Positions 6,750 through 12,380 of a DNA stretch of 12,380 bases are shown in pieces (within the stretch, counting starts at the first letter, position 1; every line of letters begins with the position of its first letter). Origin of the DNA: Candidatus Faecivivens stercoripullorum (GTDB lineage Bacteria; Bacillota; Clostridia; Oscillospirales; Ruminococcaceae); NCBI GenBank assembly GCA_018715285.1, contig DVLW01000213.1:1-12380 (forward strand), given 5' to 3'. Below the pieces are notes generated by a model that saw only the letters and a program-made list of their open reading frames with translations, had not been told where the DNA came from and did no database searches. The position numbers and the translations under genes are program-made.

Positions 6750-6781
6750 CGAGCGAGTCGGAACGCGAGCGACCGACGCGA
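6750..6781. repeat. Short GC-rich repetitive stretch of unknown role
   Basis: Within the gap between the fucosidase and the GH106-like gene, a segment made of CGAGCGA/CGACCGA variants holds several overlapping short inverted repeats, for example CCGA-GCGAG-TCGG. It ends right at the stop codon of the minus-strand gene. It has no T-run and no coding sense. Nothing else was recognised in 6674-6750. Confidence 0.4.
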
Positions 6782-9463
6782 TCAAGGGAGCGCAGGCACT
6801 GCGTAGCTGACGGTTACCGGCCCGAGCAGACCGGTCGGGGAAGCCAGATAGTTTTTGAAGAAGGCAGGCTGTCCCGACTGCATCGCAGCGGTTTTGCGTT
6901 CAAGGGTGGTTGCGATGTCCAGTGTAATCCGGTTTTCGCCGGGACGCAGAAGTGCAGAAATGTCAAAACGATAGGGCTGTGCAAAACGGATACCGGCTGA
7001 CACTCCGTTGACAAACAGCTCGACCGTTTCACCGGCGTCCTCAATGGTCAGAACCGCCTGTCTGCATCCGGGAACCGATACATCCGCTTCATACCGGTAG
7101 TATCCCGAAAAGTCCGGATACATCCGTCCCATATTGACCGGGTTTTCGATCTGAACCGGGTCGGTAAACTGCGGGTAGGCTTTGGATGCACAGCGGGAGA
7201 CGGTAAACTCACGGATGACTGTCTGCTGTTCTGGCATGGGAATTTCTTTCACCGAATCGGACGTTTCGCCGTCAAACGAGATAATCGCCATTTCCAGCGG
7301 TGCAAGGCTGAGCGAAAGGACGGTCTTTCCGTCTTCTGTCCGGCTTGCAACCGGACGCAGGCAGTTGTCCAGCGCGTCATACTGTACCGGCGTACCATCT
7401 GCGCATACCGTCACTTCACCGGTGAAAGTCTTTCCGGGGTCTTCGTTGAGCAGCAGCAGGATATCGCCGTCACTGCGGTAGTGATAGACGGTGAGCCGGC
7501 GGAAATCGGGATGAATCGAGATATCCCGATGGATGGTACCGTTCAGACGTGCGGCAAGCTGATGAGTGGGGACGATCGGGATACTTTGCAGCAGATGAGC
7601 ATAATCCGACTGTTGTCCGGCATCCAGATCGCTGACTCCTTCGGGTGCTTTTTCGGTGCAGAAGACCGGGAAACCGCACTGCTCCGCCTGCCGGATAAAA
7701 TCGGCAGCCGCACGCGGGATAAACTGCGCATACGGAATGACCAGCGCCTGTACCGGGCGGCCATTCAGCCAGAGCTGTCCATCTTTCAGACAGCTGTTCC
7801 AGTCGGAGAGATTGCCCAGAAGGTCAGCCGGGATGATATCAAAGTCAATCTGATGTTCCATCAGTTCCCGGCAGACTGCCTTATCTGACTGGTAATCACC
7901 GGCCCATTCATTTTCGGCGTGATAGAGTACCGCAACATCCGGAAGTGAAATACCGCCGTTTATCAGATGGCAGACCCGGTTCATATATCCGATCAGGCAG
8001 CCAAACGCGCCAAACTGCGGGTTCTCGCCGTGTGCGTAAAAATGCGGCGGACAGTCAGGGTCGGGGAATGCCTTGGGCGAAAAGGCGTGCGGTGTATAAT
8101 AGTTGATGCCGCGGACAAGAAAATGGTCGGCAAGGTATTTCATCGTTTTCACACCGGTCTGCCAGCCATACGCGCCGAAGTTTTCACACAGTGCCCGTCC
8201 CTGCTTTTTCGGGTCGATGTGGGCATGGGAAGACCCCAGTTTGCCCAGTTCGTAATGGTAGAACTCGCCGTCACCGGTTCCGCCAAAACGTGGTATTCTC
8301 CGGCTGTCGCCGCCGCCGATCAGCACCTGATTGCCGATATTGTCGATACCGGCCATATGCTGGCCGCTCAGCCCGCGGAAATAGTGTCCCAACGAACATC
8401 CAAGCCGGGCATGTACGTCGTTATCCTCGACCAGATGCCCGATGTACATGACCCCATGTTCCGCGCACCAGTTCCCAAGCTGTCCCGAAAAACACCGCTC
8501 GACCAGCCGGGTGACGGTATCCATATATCCGACCCTGACCTGTGCGCTCAGCTGTTCATCCGCGGCAGGATGCCATAAAAGCGGCAGCAGATCCATCCAG
8601 TTTTCTCCCAGCCGCTGACGCATCATTTCCGGCAGATGGCGGCTCCAGGGAAGAGGCATTTCCTTTCTGCCGATAGATTCATCGAAATCAAACCCGACGG
8701 TGTTGCCGATTGCCGGTTCATCCGAGAAGAACCCGGCAATCACACTGCCAAACAGATGGCCGTAATGTGCAAAATGCGGCTGGTAGACATGCTCGATCTG
8801 CAAAGCACAGGACTTTTCGTCCAGCATATTGATATAATCATCCCGTCCGATGCCATTATGGGTGGTGTACAGGACGTAGATTTTCCAGTAACCGTCCGGA
8901 ACCTGCCAGTAGAGTTTCCCGTTTTCCACCAGACCGGTCAGGTCAATCGGGTCGGACATTTTATCGTACGGTTCTGCCCGCCATGCTACGACATGCAATA
9001 GCGTATCATCGTCAAAATGTTTTTTATCCGGCTGTGCAAACGGTCCGGCTGCCGGCATGATAAACGGATGAATCATCTCTCCGACATTCAGTTCAATTTC
9101 AGCGCTCGGCCCGCAGACATCCGCTCTTGCATAGCAAAGATACTGTTTTCGCAGTTCATCCGGTGCCTGTTTGACGCTGCCAGCTGCAAATCCGGTCGGG
9201 AAATGGGCGTCGTCCAGAATCCAGACCTTCATATCCAGTTTCTGGGCTTCTTCAAGGATAATGTCGAGGTCATGCCACCAGCCGTCACCGGCAAAATCCG
9301 GGTGTGGACGTGCTTCCAGACAGACCGCACGGCATCCCGACTGCCGGATAACCCGGACATATTCCCGCAGGGTCTGTTCATCTTCTCCATGCTGCCACAT
9401 AAAGGGGAGGATATAGTTTTCGCCTTCACCCGAAAGCAGCTGCGCAATCCGCCTGTTTTTCAC
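6782..9463 (-). CDS. Large glycoside hydrolase, GH106 (alpha-L-rhamnosidase)-like
   Basis: About 893 aa. The N-terminal half looks like a TIM barrel: GCRAVCLEARPHPDFAGDGW, then MKVWILDDAHFPTGFAAG, then VIAGFFSDEPAIGN with an acidic pair (D248-E249). The middle region (about 430-600) has sugar-hydrolase-like segments. The C-terminus is a galactose-binding-like jelly roll (about 770-890: VELFVNGVSAGIRFAQPYRF, LRPGENRITLDIA, ASPTGLLGPVTV), the arrangement of GH106 and some GH2-like enzymes. GH106 members remove L-rhamnose; specificity here is inferred only. No signal peptide is visible. ATG at 9472 has AAAGG directly against it, too close to work, whereas GTG at 9463 has AAAGGA at 8 nt, so I prefer GTG. 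It is divergent from the AraC gene, a common activator-target layout. A minus-strand promoter could not be located with confidence. Confidence 0.82.
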   Translation of the reverse strand: MKNRRIAQLLSGEGENYILPFMWQHGEDEQTLREYVRVIRQSGCRAVCLEARPHPDFAGDGWWHDLDIILEEAQKLDMKVWILDDAHFPTGFAAGSVKQAPDELRKQYLCYARADVCGPSAEIELNVGEMIHPFIMPAAGPFAQPDKKHFDDDTLLHVVAWRAEPYDKMSDPIDLTGLVENGKLYWQVPDGYWKIYVLYTTHNGIGRDDYINMLDEKSCALQIEHVYQPHFAHYGHLFGSVIAGFFSDEPAIGNTVGFDFDESIGRKEMPLPWSRHLPEMMRQRLGENWMDLLPLLWHPAADEQLSAQVRVGYMDTVTRLVERCFSGQLGNWCAEHGVMYIGHLVEDNDVHARLGCSLGHYFRGLSGQHMAGIDNIGNQVLIGGGDSRRIPRFGGTGDGEFYHYELGKLGSSHAHIDPKKQGRALCENFGAYGWQTGVKTMKYLADHFLVRGINYYTPHAFSPKAFPDPDCPPHFYAHGENPQFGAFGCLIGYMNRVCHLINGGISLPDVAVLYHAENEWAGDYQSDKAVCRELMEHQIDFDIIPADLLGNLSDWNSCLKDGQLWLNGRPVQALVIPYAQFIPRAAADFIRQAEQCGFPVFCTEKAPEGVSDLDAGQQSDYAHLLQSIPIVPTHQLAARLNGTIHRDISIHPDFRRLTVYHYRSDGDILLLLNEDPGKTFTGEVTVCADGTPVQYDALDNCLRPVASRTEDGKTVLSLSLAPLEMAIISFDGETSDSVKEIPMPEQQTVIREFTVSRCASKAYPQFTDPVQIENPVNMGRMYPDFSGYYRYEADVSVPGCRQAVLTIEDAGETVELFVNGVSAGIRFAQPYRFDISALLRPGENRITLDIATTLERKTAAMQSGQPAFFKNYLASPTGLLGPVTVSYAVPALP

Positions 9464-9494
9464 GGTAAACATCCTTTCATTGTATCAGATATGG

Positions 9495-9523
9495 TTGAAA
9501 ATCCGTCTCTTTTCTTCTATAAT
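9495..9523 (+). promoter_or_regulatory. Promoter of the AraC-family regulator gene
   Basis: -35 TTGAAA (9495-9500), 17-nt spacer, -10 TATAAT (9518-9523), leaving a leader of roughly 90 nt before the ATG at 9617. The promoter lies in the divergent gap just upstream of the GH106-like gene, so regulator binding here could affect both directions. Confidence 0.8.
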
Positions 9524-9616
9524 AATGGAAAGGAGCGGGAAAGGATATATCTGTTTCGATACTTTTTCATATCCAAATCCGGCTTTTTAGCGTTTTACCG
9601 GAAGGAGGCTGTACAG

Positions 9617-10573
9617 ATGGATAAAGACCGACTGGATGCTTTTCTGCGCCAGATACGGCTGGAAGAACGGGCGATCAATCCGGAAATTCAAAACAGGATG
9701 AGCGGCAGTATGATTCATTTTGCTGAAGATCTGCGGCTGCATGGACAGACTTCCCGGTTAATCCGGCTGTCTACCCATGGGCGGTTTCAGCCGACGCCGC
9801 CTCACAGCCATGATTATATTGAAGTGATGTACCTGTATGACGGTTCGGTGACCCATCATTGGGATAACGGACAGGCGACCCTGACAAAAGGGGATTTCTT
9901 TTTCATTCCGCCCGGGATGCCGCACTGGACCGATACCTGCGGCGCGGGAGACATCGCGGTTAATCTGATTCTGTCCACCGGCCTGTTTGACGGAGGAATG
10001 GCGGCCGCACGATGGCTTGGGGAATGGTACGCGGAATGCCGGAAGGGAAACGGTCAGCCGCTGCTGCTGCATACTGGAATGTCGGCGGCGAGGGATACCG
10101 TCTGCCGGATGATGCAGGAAGCGTTTGACCCGGACGGCTTTTCGGGTGAGGTGGTCGAACAGCTGTTTCCGGTTTTGCTGTTGGATATCCGTCGTGGGTC
10201 GGACGGCTTGCGGGAAATGAAGGAACGGAATGTTCTGTATGGTGTGGTACGGTATATCGAAAGCCGGTACCGCACCGTCACGCTGGCTGAAACCGCCGCC
10301 CATTTCGGCTATACACCCGGGTATCTCAGTGCACGGATGAAAAGGGAACTGGGACAGAGTTTTTCCGAGTTCCGGCAGAGTTTCTGCATGGCACAGGCGG
10401 CCTTACTGCTCCGGGAAAGTGAGCTTCCGGTCACTGAAGTGGCATCCCAGAGCGGGTTTACCAATATGACCCATTTTTACCGGCTGTTTGACCGGGCCTT
10501 CCATCAGACACCGGCAGATTACAGGGCATCTGCTCAGAGGTCTGCTAAACATCAGGGACTTGACAAAATGTGA
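9617..10573 (+). CDS. AraC-family transcriptional regulator with N-terminal cupin sensor
   Basis: 318 aa. The N-terminal half holds an AraC-type cupin (about 50-120: PPHSHDYIEVMYLYDG, then GDFFFIPPGMPHW), the usual sugar-sensing module. The C-terminal 100 residues are the double helix-turn-helix: VTLAETAAHFGYTPGYLSAR for the first and LPVTEVASQSGFTNMTHFYR for the second, ending with the F-x-x-x-P-xx-YR signature (FHQTPADYR). ATG 9617 has AAGGAGG (9602-9608) at 8 nt and follows a consensus promoter. The open frame continues back to 9017, but that part is antisense to the hydrolase gene and precedes the promoter, so it is not coding. The divergent hydrolase is the most likely target; the fucosidase and TIM-barrel genes are possible further targets. 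The effector is unknown. Confidence 0.93.
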   Translation: MDKDRLDAFLRQIRLEERAINPEIQNRMSGSMIHFAEDLRLHGQTSRLIRLSTHGRFQPTPPHSHDYIEVMYLYDGSVTHHWDNGQATLTKGDFFFIPPGMPHWTDTCGAGDIAVNLILSTGLFDGGMAAARWLGEWYAECRKGNGQPLLLHTGMSAARDTVCRMMQEAFDPDGFSGEVVEQLFPVLLLDIRRGSDGLREMKERNVLYGVVRYIESRYRTVTLAETAAHFGYTPGYLSARMKRELGQSFSEFRQSFCMAQAALLLRESELPVTEVASQSGFTNMTHFYRLFDRAFHQTPADYRASAQRSAKHQGLDKM

Positions 10574-10588
10574 CAGGATGGCTATACT
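10560..10588 (+). promoter_or_regulatory. Promoter of the thiT transcript
   Basis: A perfect -35 TTGACA (10560-10565), 17-nt spacer and -10 TATACT (10583-10588). The -35 box lies inside the last codons of the AraC gene, whose TGA (10571-10573) is in the spacer. The TPP aptamer begins about 13 nt after the -10 box. Confidence 0.85.
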
Positions 10589-10616
10589 GTATAAGGACAT
10601 AGAAACAGGGGCGCAG

Positions 10617-10648
10617 ATGAATAAATTCATCTATGAATAAATTCACCT
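10617..10648 (+). repeat. 16-bp tandem duplication in the TPP riboswitch P3 arm
   Basis: ATGAATAAATTCATCT (10617-10632) is followed directly by ATGAATAAATTCACCT (10633-10648), one mismatch in 16. Each copy contains the palindrome TGAAT-AA-ATTCA, so the arm could fold as two small hairpins or as one longer one. Confidence 0.95.
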
Positions 10649-10730
10649 GCTGAGACTCGAAAGAGGACCCTCCAACCTGATCCGGGTAATGCCGGCGTAG
10701 GGAGTTTTCCGATAGAGACGGACAGCTGTC

Positions 10731-10766
10731 AGCGCGCTTGTGGTATTCCCACCGGTGCGCTTTTTT
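10731..10766 (+). terminator. Intrinsic terminator of the TPP riboswitch
   Basis: AGCGCGC (10731-10737) pairs with GTGCGCT (10755-10761), with an inner GTGG/CCAC stem across a small internal loop, followed by TTTTTT (10761-10766). It lies 50 nt before the thiT start codon. A palindrome GACAGCTGTC (10721-10730) directly precedes it. Confidence 0.88.
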
Positions 10767-10815
10767 GCTGCATAGAAATGTTTTTATGTACTATTACTGT
10801 AAGGAGTTTCTTATC

Positions 10816-11406
10816 ATGAGAAGCAATTCCAAAATCCTGATCCTGGTCGAAGGTGCGCTGATGATTGCGCTGGCGACCATCCTTGCCAACATCCCGTTCT
10901 TTACCCTGCCGTACGGCGGCGGCATTACGCTGGAAATGATTCCGCTGGTGCTGATGAGCTTCCGCCATGGCACCAAATGGGGCGCATTTACCGCGTTTGT
11001 CCATTCGGTATTGCAGATGCTGCTTGGTTTCTCCAACGTCATGTACTGCCCGACGCTGTTCACTCAGTTTGCCTGCATTATGCTGGACTACATCCTCGCT
11101 TTCACGGTGCTGGGACTTGCAAATATGGTTGCAAACCTGTTCGGCAGTCATCGTCAGGTCGGTGTTGCAGTCGGTTCGCTGGTTGTCTGCCTGCTGCGGT
11201 TTGTATGCAGCTACATTTCGGGTGCATGGCTGTGGGGCGCATATATGCCGGAAACCTTCAACAATGTATGGTGGTACAGCTTTGTATACAACGGCTCGTA
11301 CATGATTCCCAACACGATTATCGTTGTCGTAGTCGTTTCGCTGCTGTATAAATTCGCTCCGAAGTTCTTTGCCTGCCAGCTGAAAGCTGCCGGCAGCAAG
11401 GCATAA
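10816..11406 (+). CDS. thiT: Thiamine ECF transporter substrate-binding subunit ThiT
   Basis: 196 aa, about six membrane helices, the size of an ECF S-component. It captures thiamine and works with a shared energising module (EcfA/A'/T) encoded elsewhere. Family features are LPYGGGITLEMIPLVLMSFRHGTKWG near the N-terminus, MLDYILAFTVLGLA (D91-Y92), RFVCSYISGAWLWGAY and YSFVYNGSYMIPNT (N159). The TPP riboswitch upstream supports a vitamin B1 role. ATG 10816 is preceded by AAGGAG at 9 nt; the open frame back to 10738 crosses the riboswitch terminator and is not coding. One oddity: where ThiT proteins generally have His in the H-F-I-x-G segment, this one has Ser (S132), so ligand contacts may differ. 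A thiamine-precursor transporter is the main alternative. Confidence 0.92.
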   Translation: MRSNSKILILVEGALMIALATILANIPFFTLPYGGGITLEMIPLVLMSFRHGTKWGAFTAFVHSVLQMLLGFSNVMYCPTLFTQFACIMLDYILAFTVLGLANMVANLFGSHRQVGVAVGSLVVCLLRFVCSYISGAWLWGAYMPETFNNVWWYSFVYNGSYMIPNTIIVVVVVSLLYKFAPKFFACQLKAAGSKA

Positions 11407-11425
11407 TCCATATAAGACTAAATTT

Positions 11426-11460
11426 AAAAGGTGTATGCTCAAAACAGCATACACCTTTTT
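11426..11460. terminator. Bidirectional terminator between thiT and queH
   Basis: AAAAGGTGTATGCT (11426-11439) pairs perfectly with AGCATACACCTTTT (11446-11459) around a 6-nt loop. T-runs follow on both strands (TTTTT on plus, TTTT on minus), and the hairpin lies between convergent stop codons, 20 nt after thiT and 13 nt beyond the queH stop. Confidence 0.93.
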
Positions 11461-11472
11461 GTTATCTCAAAA

Positions 11473-12063
11473 TTATTCTGTTACAGCAGCTGAAAATTTT
11501 TCCCTGTCACGCAAAATCTGTTTCTGATACCGGTCTTCTTCCGAGAAGACACAGCCGCAGTATTTCTGCATATAAAACCCGAGTTCCCGTGCCCGCTGGT
11601 TTCCAGCCCGGAAATTGGGACGGAAATCACGGTACAAAAACTGCACGCCATACTGTTTGGCAAACCGTTCAGCGGCTGTTGCAATCAGATCATGCCGCTG
11701 GTAAACACTCGCCAGAAGGGTAGTCGTAAAGGATTCAAACCCGTTTTCAGCTGCAAACCGTGCCGTTTCTTCCAGCCGGTGTTCATAGCACCAGGTGCAC
11801 CGGCCATCGATATTGTCCGCGACATGCTGGACAAATTCCCGCAGGCCGTAATCCTCCTTGACCAGTACCTCCATCCCAATCGTCGGCGCATAGGTCAGAA
11901 GACAGTCTCTTCTGGCCTGGTACTCTTTCCACGGATGGATATTGGGGTTATACCAGAATGCGACCGGTTCGATACCTTCTTCCCGCAGCGGGTCGATGCA
12001 GGACAACGAACAGGGTGCACAGCAGCAGTGCAGCAATACTTTCTGTTTTGCAATCTTCTCCAT
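11473..12063 (-). CDS. queH: Epoxyqueuosine reductase QueH
   Basis: 196 aa cytoplasmic iron-sulfur enzyme that catalyses the last step of queuosine synthesis, reducing epoxyqueuosine to queuosine in tRNA. It is the non-QueG form (formerly DUF208). Motifs are KVLLHCCCAPCSLSC at the N-terminus (C13-C15, C18), WYNPNIHPWKEYQARR, GRCTWCYEHRLEETA (C89, C92), TTTLLASVYQ, FRPNFRAGNQRARELG and YCGCVFSEEDRY (C169, C171), which together supply the cluster and active-site cysteines. ATG 12063 has AAAGGA at 6 nt. It starts 21 nt after the stop of the ABC-F gene on the same strand, so the two are probably co-transcribed. It ends at a bidirectional terminator. No other queuosine gene lies in the window. Confidence 0.96.
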   Translation of the reverse strand: MEKIAKQKVLLHCCCAPCSLSCIDPLREEGIEPVAFWYNPNIHPWKEYQARRDCLLTYAPTIGMEVLVKEDYGLREFVQHVADNIDGRCTWCYEHRLEETARFAAENGFESFTTTLLASVYQRHDLIATAAERFAKQYGVQFLYRDFRPNFRAGNQRARELGFYMQKYCGCVFSEEDRYQKQILRDREKFSAAVTE

Positions 12064-12084
12064 TATAGTTCCTTTCTGTACAAA

Positions 12085-12380
12085 TCAGCTTTCCGACAGT
12101 TCCAGCCATTCTTCCATATCAGCGTCCTGTTCGGCGTGCAGCGCTTCCAGCTGTTCGCACAGCTGCTGAAGTTCCTCATATCCCAGTTCTTCACCGGACA
12201 TTCTCGCCTCAATCTGTGCAACTTCCTCGTCGATTTCTTCCAGCCGTTTTTCCAGTGTTTTCAGCCGTGCCCGGATGCGTGCCGAAGCGGCGCGCTGTTC
12301 CTTTCCGCGGTTGTAGCTGACGGCGCCTGCTTTGGGCGGTGCAGGAGGCGGAGGTGCTGCCTGTGCAGCTGCAAGGGCAG
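12085..12380 (-). CDS. ABC-F family ATPase, C-terminal fragment (5' part beyond the window)
   Basis: The last 98 codons of a gene that enters from the right edge. The sequence has an Ala/Pro-rich linker (AAAQAAPPPPAPPKAG), then SYNRGKEQRAASARIRARLK, then a charged heptad-like coiled coil (TLEKRLEEIDEEVAQIEARM and onwards) ending EEWLELSES. That linker, a K/R-rich segment, a coiled coil and an E-W-x-E-L-S end are typical of the C-terminal extension of ABC-F proteins, which act on ribosomes (translation factors or antibiotic-resistance proteins). The nucleotide-binding domains lie outside the window, so the subgroup cannot be decided. Likely co-transcribed with queH. Confidence 0.8.
   Translation of the reverse strand, partial: ALAAAQAAPPPPAPPKAGAVSYNRGKEQRAASARIRARLKTLEKRLEEIDEEVAQIEARMSGEELGYEELQQLCEQLEALHAEQDADMEEWLELSES

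Larger units (their letters stand above)
10602..10766 (+). promoter_or_regulatory. TPP (THI-box) riboswitch with terminator, upstream of thiT
   Basis: The conserved TPP aptamer blocks are all present: CAGGGGCGC (10606-10614), CTGCTGAGA (10647-10655), GACCCTCCAACCTGATC (about 10667-10683), GGGTAATGCCGGCGTAGGGA (about 10684-10703). P1 is formed by AAAC and GTTT on either side. The P3 arm closed by GCAG/CTGC holds a 16-bp tandem duplication. TPP binding should permit the terminator at 10731-10766 and switch the gene off. A candidate antiterminator is GGGAG (10700-10704) with TTCCC (10746-10750). The ligand is known for this RNA class; the switch logic is inferred. Confidence 0.95.

Noticed and set aside
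9017..9616. N-terminal extension of the AraC frame (200 codons)
   Set aside because: Mostly antisense to the GH106-like gene and lies before a consensus promoter and a strong RBS at 9602-9608.
10729..11454. Minus-strand open frame of 241 codons
   Set aside because: Antisense to thiT and across two terminators; no domain recognised.
1..12380. tRNA, rRNA, CRISPR array, insertion sequence or phage genes
   Set aside because: None was seen on either strand; repeated units are limited to the two short repeats and the shared promoter motif reported.

Overview
The window reads as chromosomal DNA of a moderate-GC Firmicute, most plausibly a gut-type Clostridium relative (Oscillospirales-like). The reasons are the gene set (ThiT under a TPP riboswitch, YugP-type Zn peptidase, QueH, MntP and a P-type ATPase under yybP-ykoY leaders), AGGAGG-type ribosome binding sites, textbook TTGACA/TATAAT promoters and Rho-independent terminators. 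The lineage is inferred from gene content only.

Region 1 (1-3272, all minus strand) is a manganese-homeostasis block. mntP (2439-3026) is followed by a cation P-type ATPase (2115 to beyond position 1). Each has its own promoter and its own leader containing a yybP-ykoY (Mn2+) aptamer. In both leaders the 3' strand of aptamer stem P1 is also the 5' arm of an intrinsic terminator, which is the layout of a ligand-ON switch. High Mn2+ is therefore expected to turn on both exporters.

Region 2 (3341-6673, plus strand) holds a xylose-isomerase-like TIM-barrel sugar isomerase/epimerase, a membrane zinc peptidase and a GH29 alpha-L-fucosidase. Strong terminators follow the first two, and a GC-rich hairpin follows the fucosidase. 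The promoters of the TIM-barrel and fucosidase genes share an exact 14-base sequence that runs into the -35 box, which suggests co-regulation.

Region 3 (6674-10573) is a divergent pair: a large GH106-like glycoside hydrolase on the minus strand and an AraC-type regulator with an N-terminal cupin on the plus strand. With region 2 it looks like a small catabolic locus for deoxysugar-containing glycans (fucose, perhaps rhamnose). No sugar transporter lies in the window.

Region 4 (10560-12380) has a TPP riboswitch and thiT (plus), a bidirectional terminator, and then queH and the 3' end of an ABC-F ATPase gene (minus). The TPP aptamer carries an unusual 16-bp tandem duplication in its variable arm. 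No tRNA, rRNA, CRISPR array, phage gene or transposase was seen. I see no clearly new system. The most interesting signals are the paired Mn riboswitches, the shared promoter motif, the duplicated TPP arm and an altered ThiT position.
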